DNA from: CAVPUA01 sp963828015
GTDB lineage: Bacteria > Actinomycetota > Actinomycetes > Mycobacteriales > Jatrophihabitantaceae
Direction: 5' to 3'
DNA: 64,000 nucleotides
Assembly: GCA_963828015.1 (NCBI GenBank)
Contig: CAWHCD010000004.1
Coordinates: 1,265,188 to 1,329,187 of the forward strand
Part shown: positions 34,745 through 43,352 of the stretch, piece after piece
Layout: the number at the start of each line of letters is the position of its first letter
Position numbering within the stretch: the first letter of the stretch is position 1
Notes under the pieces: model-generated
Told to the model about the DNA's origin: nothing
The model's database searches: none
What the model saw: only the letters and a program-made list of their open reading frames with translations
Program-made: the position numbers and the translations under genes

Positions 34745-35365
34745 TCAGATCAGACTGCGTAGGCGAGCCAGCAGCGAGGCCTTGACGGCGGCGGTGACCG
34801 CGGCATTGATCTGCGCGGTGAGATCATCGGAATTGTTGAGGTTGGTCAGCAGCTGCCGCAGATCGAGGTTGTTGATCGCCCTATTGAGCACGTCGTCGGT
34901 CTTGAGCGCATTGTTGATGACCGAGTCGGGCAGGGCGCGAATGGCGGCTTTGACGAAGCTGTTGAGGTTGGAGTTGGCCAGCGCGTCGTCGGTGAAGTCC
35001 GACGCGGGGGGCAGCGTGCCGTCGGACTTCATTCGCTGCACCGCTTCGAGCAATCCGGCCCGTACGGCGTCGACCTCGGCGTCGGTCGGGGGTGTCTTGG
35101 CCTCGGCCAGCTGCAGGGTCAGCGCCTCGCGGCTGATGCCGAGGCGGCAGGCGGCACCGTCGAGCCCGAGCAGCACGAGGCTCTCGCCAAGGCCGTCGAT
35201 ACCGGTGGAGACGGGCTGGACCGTCCGCGGAAGGCAGGGGTCGGCTGTCGGAGTGGGGGAGAAGTCGCCCCCGCCGTGGGCCAGCTGCACGCCGATCACA
35301 CCGGCGACGAGCGCGAGCGCGATGAGCGGCAAGGCCAACACCCGTAGCCATCTCGACGCCGTCAT
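34745..35365 (-). CDS. Secreted or membrane-anchored protein of unknown function, 206 aa
   Basis: ATG 35365 overlaps the stop of the MFS gene (ATGA). RWLRVLALPLIALALVAGVIGVQL is a signal anchor or signal peptide without lipobox Cys. The mature part has two Cys (DPCLPRT and AACRLG) and a helical C-terminus with repeated Asn/Leu/Asp turns (ALANSNLNSFVKAAI, INNLDLRQLLTNLNNS). I do not recognise the family. Coupling to the MFS exporter suggests an extracytoplasmic partner. Confidence 0.7.
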   Translation of the reverse strand: MTASRWLRVLALPLIALALVAGVIGVQLAHGGGDFSPTPTADPCLPRTVQPVSTGIDGLGESLVLLGLDGAACRLGISREALTLQLAEAKTPPTDAEVDAVRAGLLEAVQRMKSDGTLPPASDFTDDALANSNLNSFVKAAIRALPDSVINNALKTDDVLNRAINNLDLRQLLTNLNNSDDLTAQINAAVTAAVKASLLARLRSLI

Positions 35366-36711
35366 GTGCGCCTCCGACGGCGCAGCGGAATCAGCGGCAG
35401 CAGCGCCAACAGGGCCAGCCCGGCGGCGATGAGGAACGAGTTGCGAAACGCCTGGGTCGCGGCCCGTTCCAGCTGCTCGTTGAGGTTGCGCTCGAGTTGC
35501 GCGGCGGCCGGACGCGACTGCGGATCGACCTGGACCTTGACGAAGGCCGGATGCAGATCGGGGACGCGCCCGTTCTCGGCGCTGAGCTGATTGCCCAGCG
35601 CCTCTGCGAGCGCGATCTTGTCCTGGGTCTGCAGCGGCGCGTCCAGCACCAGGGAGGTGATGGCCTCCTGGGCCGGCACCTGCGCGTCGCGCAGATCGGC
35701 GGTGAAGACCGGGGTCAGGATGGCCAACCCGAGCACGACCCCGACATGGCGGGCGCTGATCGTCCAGCCGCCCTGCAGCACCCGCGGTGTACGTCCGCGC
35801 AGGGCCTCGAGGGTCAGTCGGTCCACTGTCAGTCCCAGCCCGAAGCCGATCAGCGCCTGAGGAGCGATCGTCCAGGCCAGACTGGCCGAGGGGGGCAGGG
35901 CGAGTGCCGTCAGACCGCCGGCGATGAGGACACATCCGGCGGCGGTCTCGACCCGCGGACCAGAGCGCAGGTGTCGGGCCAGCGGCGTGGCCAGCACCGC
36001 CGCGATCGGCACCACCGAGACCGTGAGGGCGGCGATCGCCGGCGAGCGGCGCCAGCCGTCGACCAGCAACAGCACGAGGAGGAACAGCGCCGCCGTCAGC
36101 GCCGCCGAGAGCAAGGCAAGGGACAGGTTCTCCCTGATCGCCGGGCGCTGCACCGGCAGCCGTTCGACCGGGCGATGGCGGGCGGCCAGCGCGGCCGGCA
36201 CGGCGAGGACGGCCACCGGAACCTGGACGACGAAGATGGCCTGCCAGGAAATCGTCTCGGTCAGGATCCCGCCGGCCACCGGCCCCAGGGCGGTGCCGAT
36301 CACCCCCGCCGTGATCCACCGGCCGACGCCTCGACGTTCGTCGGTCTCGGCGACCAGCAATTCCAGGCAGCCGACGAGGGCGAACGCCCCACCGAACGCC
36401 TGCACACAGCGGGCCTCGATCAGCACCGGCATCGAGGTGGCCAGGGCGCAGAGCGCTGAGGCGATGGCGAATACGGCGATGCCAGCCGCGCACAGCGGCG
36501 CCGGATTGCGTCGCGTGCAGATCCAGGCAGCGGGTACGACGACCACGGCCAGCACGATGTTGAAGGCGATCAGGACCCAGGCGACCTGTCCGACCGTGCC
36601 GTCGAGGCGGCGCAGGATCTCCGGCAGGGCCAGGGTGACGATCGCCGAGTCGGCCAGGACGAAACCCACGGTGAGCGCGAGCAACGGAACTATCGCGCGG
36701 CGCACCGGCAC
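35362..36711 (-). CDS. MFS transporter (drug-efflux-like)
   Basis: 449 residues. Helix 1 DSAIVTLALPEIL, then WVLIAFNIVLAVVVVPAAW and the R-rich loop WICTRRNPAPL in place of a full motif A; GPVAGGILTETISWQAIFVVQVPV is the antiporter-type helix 5 segment. The C-terminal half is short and ends LALLPLIPLRRRRRT. Substrate unknown. Followed by the coupled 206-residue exported protein. Confidence 0.82.
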   Translation of the reverse strand: MPVRRAIVPLLALTVGFVLADSAIVTLALPEILRRLDGTVGQVAWVLIAFNIVLAVVVVPAAWICTRRNPAPLCAAGIAVFAIASALCALATSMPVLIEARCVQAFGGAFALVGCLELLVAETDERRGVGRWITAGVIGTALGPVAGGILTETISWQAIFVVQVPVAVLAVPAALAARHRPVERLPVQRPAIRENLSLALLSAALTAALFLLVLLLVDGWRRSPAIAALTVSVVPIAAVLATPLARHLRSGPRVETAAGCVLIAGGLTALALPPSASLAWTIAPQALIGFGLGLTVDRLTLEALRGRTPRVLQGGWTISARHVGVVLGLAILTPVFTADLRDAQVPAQEAITSLVLDAPLQTQDKIALAEALGNQLSAENGRVPDLHPAFVKVQVDPQSRPAAAQLERNLNEQLERAATQAFRNSFLIAAGLALLALLPLIPLRRRRRT

Positions 36712-36737
36712 ATCATCACGAGCTTGATCAGCGGTGT

Positions 36738-36772
36738 CCAGCCCGGCTCAGCACAATCGCTGGCCGGGCTGG
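36738..36772. terminator. Hairpin terminator
   Basis: CCAGCCCGGC pairs perfectly with GCCGGGCTGG, with a 15-nt loop, 7 nt beyond the stop of the SDR gene. Confidence 0.6.
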
Positions 36773-36778
36773 CGAGAC

Positions 36779-37552
36779 CTACGCGGTCGCGCCGCCGTCC
36801 ACCGGAATGATCGCTCCGGTGATGTAGCTGGACGCGTCGGAGGCCAGGAACAGGGCCATGTTGGCGATGTCCTCCGGCTGTCCCATGCGCTTGATGGGGA
36901 TGTAGCTGGCCACGACCTCCATCGTGGTCTGCACGACGCCGAGCTCGACGTCACGGCGCATGGATGCCGTGTCCGTTGCCCCCGGGCAGATCGCGTTGAC
37001 CCGAATGCCTTCGCCGGCCAGGTTGAGAGCCGCCGATCGGACGAACTGCGTGAGCCCACCCTTGCTGACCGCGTAGGTCGGCAGCTGGGCGATGCCGCTC
37101 AGGGCAGCCGTCGAAGCGGTGTGGATGACGGAGGGGTGCTCGGACTTGCGCAGCTGCGGTAGGAACTGCTGGGTCAGGAACATCGGCACCCAGGTGTTCA
37201 CGATCAGCGCCTCGGTCCAGGACGCCAGGTCGTAGTCCAGTCCGGTCGGACCGGTGATGCCGGCCTGATTCCAGAAGACGTCGATGACGTCGTACTTGGC
37301 CTGGATGGACGCGACGACCGCCTCCAGTGCGGCCTGGTCGCTGAGCTCAACGCCGTAGGCCTCGGCCGAGCCGCCCTTGCTCGTGATCTCATCGGCCACA
37401 GCCTGCGCGCCCGCGAGGTCGCGGTCGACGAGGATCAGGCGAGCGCCGTGTTGGGCGAACAGCCGGGCGCCGGCGCGGCCCATGCCTGATGCGCTGCCGG
37501 TGATGAGCGCGGTCCGGCCCTCGAGGCTGCCAAAGCTCTGCGATTCGGTCAC
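36779..37552 (-). CDS. Short-chain dehydrogenase/reductase
   Basis: 257 residues from GTG 37552. TGSASGMG (residues 18-25) binds the dinucleotide, NQAG is the structural motif, and the catalytic Ser, Tyr and Lys are in IHTASTAALSG and TYAVSKGG. RVNAICPGATDT and PVDGGATA complete a classical SDR. DRDLAG after strand 2 suggests NAD(H) preference. Oxidoreduces an unknown alcohol or ketone. Confidence 0.93.
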   Translation of the reverse strand: MTESQSFGSLEGRTALITGSASGMGRAGARLFAQHGARLILVDRDLAGAQAVADEITSKGGSAEAYGVELSDQAALEAVVASIQAKYDVIDVFWNQAGITGPTGLDYDLASWTEALIVNTWVPMFLTQQFLPQLRKSEHPSVIHTASTAALSGIAQLPTYAVSKGGLTQFVRSAALNLAGEGIRVNAICPGATDTASMRRDVELGVVQTTMEVVASYIPIKRMGQPEDIANMALFLASDASSYITGAIIPVDGGATA

Positions 37553-37697
37553 AACAAGATCTCCCGTCCTGGGGGCATCGCCCCGCGAAGCCGACGGCTC
37601 TGCGCCCGTCGGTCACCCAGGGAAAGATAGTGGCCCAGGATCCGAGGTGATAGGCGAGGTCATCCCGCCCACTGGAACGCCGGCGGAGCGGTGTGGC

Positions 37698-38585
37698 TCA
37701 GGCCTGGAGCAGGAACTCGATCACCCGGGCCTGCGCGGCCTCGGCGTCGGGGTGGGTGTACAACGCCAGATGGGTCCCGGTGTCCAAGGTCAGAAGCTGG
37801 GCGCCGGGGATGGTTGCGGCCGCGTAATAGCTCTGCTCGGGCGGCAGGTCGGTGTCGACGCTGCCCTGCACGATCAGGGTCGGTGCGGTGATCGTGGCGA
37901 GATCGAGCGAATCGATCGCGGCGAACTGGTCCAGGTCGTTGTGGTAGCCGACCTTGCGGTCCTTGCCCTGGCCGGCGGTCGGCCCGAGGTCGAGCACGAA
38001 GGCGCGTTTGCGCTCATCGGCGAACACTTCCTCGACCCGCTCGGCGAGTTGTTCCTTGGTCAGGTCGCCCTCGCCGCTCAGCGCCCCGGCGATGTACTGC
38101 TTGGGTTGGTGGGCGGCCAGCACGCGCATCAGCCATTGCCCGGCGCCGGTGGTGAACATGAACCGGGTCGCCAGCTCCTGCTTGGGAAGCTGGTAGGCCT
38201 GGCTGACGGCGGCGAAGGCGACCAAGGCGCGCACCCGCTGCGGATGACGGGTCGCGAGGCGGTAGGCGGACGGCCCGCCTCCGGACCATGCGAACACCCC
38301 GGCTTGTTCGACGCCGAGCTCATCGAGCAGTGCCGCCAGCAGGTCGGCCTGGGCGTCGATGGTGGCCCGCCCACCCAGTTCGGTACCGAGGTACCCCGGT
38401 CGCGACACCACGATCGCGGCGAGCTGATCGTGGGGGAGGAACCGCGCCATGATCTCGGCGGCGTCGATGCCCCCCGGGCTCCCGTGGACCACCAGCACCG
38501 CTTCGCCGCTGCCGATAACGGCGTACTCGATCGGGCCGAGCGCGGTCTGGGCGAGCTGGCGCGGAGTTTCGGTCACGCTAGTCAT
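37698..38585 (-). CDS. Alpha/beta hydrolase
   Basis: Start at ATG 38585, inside the last codons of the VOC gene (8-nt overlap); 295 residues. VVHGSPGGID forms the oxyanion loop, FAWSGGGPSAY the nucleophile elbow, VQGSVDTDLPPEQ holds the likely acid and TGTHLALYTHPDA the likely His. Hydrolyses a C-C, ester or amide bond. An in-frame upstream start exists but lies within the VOC gene and encodes a low-complexity tail. Confidence 0.88.
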   Translation of the reverse strand: MTSVTETPRQLAQTALGPIEYAVIGSGEAVLVVHGSPGGIDAAEIMARFLPHDQLAAIVVSRPGYLGTELGGRATIDAQADLLAALLDELGVEQAGVFAWSGGGPSAYRLATRHPQRVRALVAFAAVSQAYQLPKQELATRFMFTTGAGQWLMRVLAAHQPKQYIAGALSGEGDLTKEQLAERVEEVFADERKRAFVLDLGPTAGQGKDRKVGYHNDLDQFAAIDSLDLATITAPTLIVQGSVDTDLPPEQSYYAAATIPGAQLLTLDTGTHLALYTHPDAEAAQARVIEFLLQA

Positions 38586-39021
38586 GGTGGGCCTCGTCGA
38601 AGTCGGGGATGGTGATCGAGCCGTCGTCGGCGATGGGGAAGCCCGGGTTGTACGCGATCTCCCAGGCATGCCCGTCCAGGTCGGTGAAGTAGCCGGCGTA
38701 GCCCCCGTAGAAGGTATCGGCCGGGGCTCGGGTGATCGCGGCGCCGGCGGCCTCCGCAGCCGCGATGATCACGTCCACCTCGTCTTTGGTTCGGACGTTG
38801 TGGGCCAGTGCGATGCCGCCGAATCCGGATGCCCGCCGCGACGACATACCGGCGTCGTCGGCGAGCTTGTCCTGGTGCCACAAGACGATGCCGATGCCGC
38901 CGGCTTGAAAGAAGACCGTCTCCTGGACCTCCTGCCCGCGCCAGCCCAGACGCTGGTAGAAATCGCGGGCTCGCGGCAGGTCCGCTACCCCCAGCGTGAT
39001 CAAGCTCAGGCGTTGCTCCAT
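38578..39021 (-). CDS. VOC-superfamily protein
   Basis: 147 residues. SLITLGVADLPRARDFYQRLGW at the start and YFTDLDGHAWEIAYNPGF towards the end are the two VOC modules; Glu in WEIAY and His in IALAHN are plausible metal ligands. Resembles the bleomycin-resistance/glyoxalase group. Coupled to the alpha/beta hydrolase gene, so both probably act on the same compound. Confidence 0.82.
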   Translation of the reverse strand: MEQRLSLITLGVADLPRARDFYQRLGWRGQEVQETVFFQAGGIGIVLWHQDKLADDAGMSSRRASGFGGIALAHNVRTKDEVDVIIAAAEAAGAAITRAPADTFYGGYAGYFTDLDGHAWEIAYNPGFPIADDGSITIPDFDEAHHD

Positions 39022-39097
39022 TGCGCCAGCATGGCAGCCCGACCCGACAGTCAGGTGTCAACTGCTCGGACGCCGGCTACTCGGGCAAGATAGGGGC

Positions 39098-39526
39098 ATG
39101 GTTCATTCGATGGTCGGCGATGAACTCGACCGATTCCTCAGCGCCGGCACCCGAACCGGGAAGCTGGCGACCGTTCGCGCCGACGGCCGCCCGCACGTCG
39201 CCCCCATCTGGTTCATCCTCGACGGCGACGACCTGGTGTTCATGACCGGTGCGGACACCCTGAAGGGCAAGGCCATCCTGCGTGACCCACGCGTGGCGCT
39301 CTCGGTAGACGACGAGCAGCCGCCGTTCGCCTTCGCGATCATCGAGGGCACGGTCACCGTCTCCCGCGACCTGGCCGCGATGCTGCCGCTGTCGATCGCC
39401 ATCGCCCGCCGCTACATGGGCGAGGACCTGGCCGAGCAGTACGGACGCCGCAACGCCGTCGACGGCGAGCTGTTGGTGCGCCTCCCGCGCACCAAGGTCA
39501 CCGCCCAGGCCGACATCGCCGACTAG
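39098..39526 (+). CDS. PPOX-class F420-dependent oxidoreductase
   Basis: 142 residues from ATG 39098. KLATVRADGRPHVAPIWFIL and DTLKGKAILRDPRVALSVDD are the split-barrel flavin/F420-binding blocks of the TIGR03618-type family, typical of actinobacteria that make coenzyme F420. Reduces an unknown substrate or acts as a biliverdin-reductase-like enzyme. Divergent from the VOC gene. Confidence 0.85.
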   Translation: MVHSMVGDELDRFLSAGTRTGKLATVRADGRPHVAPIWFILDGDDLVFMTGADTLKGKAILRDPRVALSVDDEQPPFAFAIIEGTVTVSRDLAAMLPLSIAIARRYMGEDLAEQYGRRNAVDGELLVRLPRTKVTAQADIAD

Positions 39527-39532
39527 GTCGGC

Positions 39533-39581
39533 ATGAAGCAAGGGTTGTGGTCGCTACAGCGACCACAACCCTTTGCTTCAT
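39533..39581. terminator. Strong bidirectional hairpin terminator
   Basis: A stem of about 22 bp with one bulged base and a 4-nt TACA loop (arms 39533-39554 and 39559-39581), placed between convergent genes ending at 39526 and 39594. The left arm runs ATGAAGCAAGGG and onward. Confidence 0.8.
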
Positions 39582-39593
39582 CGCGTGGCCGGT

Positions 39594-40895
39594 CTAGCCC
39601 TTGGCGGTCTCGAGGTCGCGCACGAGCTTCTTGCTGGCGTCGAAGCCGGCCACCTTGGCCAAGGTGCCGCCGAGGATGGCCGCCCGGTCCTCGTCGCTGA
39701 CCGTGCTGTCGATGTTCTCGTTGATGCATTCCTCGCTGGAACGGAAGGTGCCCTCGGCATGCGGGTAGTCGTTGCCCCACATGATCGTGGTCAGCCCCGT
39801 GAGGTGACGGGCCCTGACGGCCATCGGGTCGTCGGCGAACTGCACGTGGATCTGGCGCTGGAGGTACTCGCTGGGCTTGAGCGGGTACGGCCACCGGGTG
39901 TTGATGTTGAACAGCCGGCCCATGTACGGCTGGTCGTCGGCGGGACGGTCGTCCTCCCAGAAGCCGAGCCACCAGTCAGGGTCCTGCCCGGTGCCCATCT
40001 TCCAGACCTTGTCCATGAAGGCGACGTAGGAGACCAGCCAGCTGGCGCCGAACTCGATCATGTTGAACTGCAGGTCCGGGAAGCGTTCGCAGACGCCGCC
40101 GCCGATGAGGTCGGCCATGATCTGCTGGGGGCCCGCGCCGGTGTTCGCGTTCGGGCTGCCCATCCCCATGGTGCGGCCGGCCACCATCTCGTCGGTCAGG
40201 TTGCCCTTGCCCAGGTTCACCGCCGACATCAGCGCCTTGACGTTGCGCGCCGTGTGCGACGTTCCCTCGCCCACCATCACGTTGCCGGTCGCGGTGTGGA
40301 TGAAGATCGGCAACCCGTGCTCGTTGGCGGCCTGCCAGACCGGCTCGTAATCGCGTGACCAGTACGGGACGGGCGGGACTTCGGGCAGGAGCAGGGCGCC
40401 CAGGCCCAGCTTGGCCGCGCGATGGATCTCGGCGACCGCGTCCGGGATGTCGGTCAGCGGGATGGCCGCCGTGGGGCGCATCCGGTCCTTGTAGCCCAGG
40501 TAGGTCTCGGCGATCCAGTCGTTCCAGACGCGGGCGTGTGCCATCGAGATCTCGTGGTCATCGGTGAACAGCACGAAGAGCGAGAGGTTCGGATAGAAGA
40601 TGCCGGCGTCGACACCGTCCAGATCCATGTCGTGCAGGATCTGGTTCGGGTCGCCGTCGGGCGTATTGCCGTTCCAGCCCTGGAATTGCCGGTACTTCGA
40701 CACCGTCCAGCCGTCGAAGCCGATCGTGTGCAGCTTCTTGAACTCGGTGTGGCCACCCTCGACGATCGGCTGGTCGAGGGTGAACTCCTCCTCCCAGAGC
40801 GCGCGATCGCGCAGGTGTTTGGGGAGTCGGGTCTTGAACAGATCGACCGGCTCGATGATGTGACAGTCACCTGAAACCAGGAATTCCTTGAACAT
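39594..40895 (-). CDS. Amidohydrolase-2 family protein (PF04909)
   Basis: Start at ATG 40895 (MFKEFLVSGDCHIIEP), 433 residues; an upstream in-frame ATG would cover the promoter region. The metal motif is DCHIIEP (normally DxHxxxP), followed by FIHTATG, ERFPDLQFNMIEFG and MWGNDYPHAEGTF with the conserved Asp and His. Family members are metal-dependent decarboxylases and hydrolases such as ACMSD. It is divergent from the hydantoinase/oxoprolinase pair. Confidence 0.88.
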   Translation of the reverse strand: MFKEFLVSGDCHIIEPVDLFKTRLPKHLRDRALWEEEFTLDQPIVEGGHTEFKKLHTIGFDGWTVSKYRQFQGWNGNTPDGDPNQILHDMDLDGVDAGIFYPNLSLFVLFTDDHEISMAHARVWNDWIAETYLGYKDRMRPTAAIPLTDIPDAVAEIHRAAKLGLGALLLPEVPPVPYWSRDYEPVWQAANEHGLPIFIHTATGNVMVGEGTSHTARNVKALMSAVNLGKGNLTDEMVAGRTMGMGSPNANTGAGPQQIMADLIGGGVCERFPDLQFNMIEFGASWLVSYVAFMDKVWKMGTGQDPDWWLGFWEDDRPADDQPYMGRLFNINTRWPYPLKPSEYLQRQIHVQFADDPMAVRARHLTGLTTIMWGNDYPHAEGTFRSSEECINENIDSTVSDEDRAAILGGTLAKVAGFDASKKLVRDLETAKG

Positions 40896-40945
40896 GGCAC
40901 ACGCCTCCGCTGCTGATGTGAATTCGAATGGGCGCCTTATATTCG

Positions 40946-41033
40946 GTAGGCCAAACGCTAGAGTCGCGGACAAGCCAAGTCAACGATTCCGTGCTTGCGC
41001 GGTCGACTGATCCGAAATAATGTACGGCCAAAC
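40946..41033. repeat. Direct repeat in a divergent promoter region
   Basis: GTAGGCCAAAC (40946-40956) recurs as GTACGGCCAAAC (41022-41033), 77 nt apart, between the amidohydrolase and HyuB starts. Each copy is preceded by an AT-rich element (TTATATTCGG and CCGAAATAAT). Could be paired sites for an unseen regulator. Confidence 0.35.
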
Positions 41034-41075
41034 TTGCTGAGCGCCCGCCGGGCCCGACCCGGGAGTCAGAGTCTG

Positions 41076-43352
41076 ATGACAGCCACCGTGCACGAGCTTC
41101 TCGCCGATCTGCCCGATGAGCATGATCATCACTATTGGGACGGGGCCAAGCGTTCCTATATTCCGGACGCCGATCTGGACATTGACCCCTCGCTGCGGCT
41201 GCACCGCACGAGCGCCGAGGTCGACCCGGTGACGGCCGAAGTCATCCGGTACTCGTTGCTCAACATCAACTTCGAGCACACCGATCTGCTGCAGAAGCTG
41301 GCCGTCTCCCAGCTGGTCATCCATTCGCGCGATTTCCAGTCGACCGTCATGACCGAGGACGGCGAGATCCTGCTGGTCGGCCCGTGCGTGCAGTTCTTCG
41401 CCAAGTCGGGCGCGCTCAACGTCCAGTACGTGTTGGAGCACCGCTCGGCCAACCCGGGCATCGATCCCGGCGACATGTTCTTCGTCAACGACTGCTTCAT
41501 CGGGTCCTCGCACCAGATGGACGCCAGCCTGGTGGCTCCGGTGTTCGTCGGCGACGAGCTGTTCTGCTGGATCAGCAACACGCTGCACTACCAGGACGTC
41601 GGCGGGACGAGCTTCGGCAGCTGGTGTTTCAACGCCGAGGATGCCTGGCACGAGCCATTGCACTGGCCGCCGATGAAGATCGTCCAAGGCGGCGTGCTGC
41701 AGGCCGACGTCGAGCAGCTGTGGGCGCGGCAGAGCCGTTTTCCCGGTGTCGTCGGCATGGACCTGCGTGCGGCGATCGCGGCGGCCGAAGCGACCCGGGG
41801 CAAGATCGAGGCATTGATCGCGCGCTACGGCGCCGACGTGGTCAAGGGCGTCATGCGCAACACGCAGGACGCGACCGAGCGGCTGTTCGCCCGTCGCCTC
41901 GCCTCGATTCCCGACGGTCGCTGGTCGCACCGCTTCTACTGCGAGGGCGCCCCCGGGTCGGGCCTCATTCAGACGATGCGGGTCGGCATCACCAAGATCG
42001 GCGACCGCCTGATCGTCGACAACCAGGGAACCGACGCGCAGACCGGTTCGAGCAACATGACGTTCGCGGGGTTCTCCGGGTCGGCCTTCGCCGGCATCGT
42101 CACGCAGGTGATGCCCGATGTCGCCGGGGCCTTCGGCGGTGCCTACCGGCGCATCGATTTCCGCCCCGAGAGCGGCACGATCCTGTGCGCCGAACACCCG
42201 GCCGCCGTCAGCACAGCGGTCTTCACCATCACGATGCTGATCAACGCGGTGGCGATCGCGGCGGCCAAGATGCTCTCCTGTGGCGACGAGGCCACCCGCG
42301 CCCTGGCCCTTGGCTGTACCTGGTCGCAGCCGGGGGGCAGCGTGTCGCTGTCCGGGCGCGATGAGAACGGTCGGTCCTGGAGCGGCGGCGGACTTGGAAA
42401 CATGATGTTCGGGTCGTTCGGCGGATCGCCGTCCGGTGATGGGATCGACTTCGGCGGTCACTGGTGGATGCCCGGCACCAGCGGGTCGAACGTGGAGGAC
42501 ATCGAAGCCGACAACCCGGTCGTCCTGCTCTATCGACGGGGCTGGACGTCCGGTCTGGACGGAGCCGGCCGGCATCGCGGTGGCCTGGGCGTGGTCTCCG
42601 CGGCCGCCTTGACGGCGAGCGCCTACGTGGGTTTTGCCACCGGCGAGGCGTTCCCGGCCGGAGCCGGCGTCTGGGGCTCCGCGCCCGGCTCGCGAGCGCG
42701 GGCGACCTGGGTGAGCGGCAGCGACGCATTCGCCCAACTGGCGCAATCGCGCGTTCCGCAGCACCTGTCCGAGTTGGCCGGGGATTCGCTGGAACTGCCG
42801 TGGAAGGCCGGCGGTTTGACCATCGCGGCGGGCGACGTGGTCGAGGGACTGTTCGGGACGATCGCGGGTTACGGAGATCCGCTGTTGCGCGAGCCGGGTG
42901 CGGTGTTGACCGACGTCCGGGCGCAGATCCTCGATCCGGCCACGGCGCGGCGGGTGTACGGAGTCGTGGTGACCGCGGCCGGCGTCGACCCCGCCGCCAC
43001 CGAGGAGTGTCGCCGGGGCTTGCGCCGGGACCGGCTGGGCTACGAGCCCGGCCCTATGGTCGCTGCGCCGGCGCAGGCCACGCGGGTCGGCGAGCTGCTG
43101 CATGTCGTGGACGGGCGGTGGTGGTGCAACGGCGCCGATCTCGGCCCGGCCTCGGCCAACTACAAGGATGCGGTGCCGACCCGGCAGGTCCGCATTCGTG
43201 ACGCCGGCGAGGAGTTCGCGACGCCGTTCACCGACGTCGCCGATCAGCTGCTGCTCCGCGACTACCTGTGTCCCGTCACCGGCTACCTGATCGATTCGGA
43301 GATGCTGCTGACCACCCAGGCGCCGCTGCACGATGTCCGGATCTCTTCGTGA
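41076..43352 (+). CDS. Hydantoinase B/5-oxoprolinase beta-like subunit (HyuB)
   Basis: Start at ATG 41076, giving 758 residues. EVDPVTAEVIRYSLLNINFEH, GDMFFVNDCFIGSSHQMD and GLGNMMFGSFGGSPSGDG fit the hydantoinase_B fold. With HyuA it forms an ATP-dependent enzyme that opens cyclic amides (hydantoins, oxoproline) or carboxylates ketones such as acetone or acetophenone. Longer than typical HyuB (about 520-600) because of its N- and C-terminal extensions. GTGA overlap with HyuA. Confidence 0.87.
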   Translation: MTATVHELLADLPDEHDHHYWDGAKRSYIPDADLDIDPSLRLHRTSAEVDPVTAEVIRYSLLNINFEHTDLLQKLAVSQLVIHSRDFQSTVMTEDGEILLVGPCVQFFAKSGALNVQYVLEHRSANPGIDPGDMFFVNDCFIGSSHQMDASLVAPVFVGDELFCWISNTLHYQDVGGTSFGSWCFNAEDAWHEPLHWPPMKIVQGGVLQADVEQLWARQSRFPGVVGMDLRAAIAAAEATRGKIEALIARYGADVVKGVMRNTQDATERLFARRLASIPDGRWSHRFYCEGAPGSGLIQTMRVGITKIGDRLIVDNQGTDAQTGSSNMTFAGFSGSAFAGIVTQVMPDVAGAFGGAYRRIDFRPESGTILCAEHPAAVSTAVFTITMLINAVAIAAAKMLSCGDEATRALALGCTWSQPGGSVSLSGRDENGRSWSGGGLGNMMFGSFGGSPSGDGIDFGGHWWMPGTSGSNVEDIEADNPVVLLYRRGWTSGLDGAGRHRGGLGVVSAAALTASAYVGFATGEAFPAGAGVWGSAPGSRARATWVSGSDAFAQLAQSRVPQHLSELAGDSLELPWKAGGLTIAAGDVVEGLFGTIAGYGDPLLREPGAVLTDVRAQILDPATARRVYGVVVTAAGVDPAATEECRRGLRRDRLGYEPGPMVAAPAQATRVGELLHVVDGRWWCNGADLGPASANYKDAVPTRQVRIRDAGEEFATPFTDVADQLLLRDYLCPVTGYLIDSEMLLTTQAPLHDVRISS

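Noticed and set aside
34745..36493. 582-codon frame joining the exported protein with part of the MFS gene
   Set aside because: The upper part is an out-of-frame reading of the transporter; the real start is ATG 35365.
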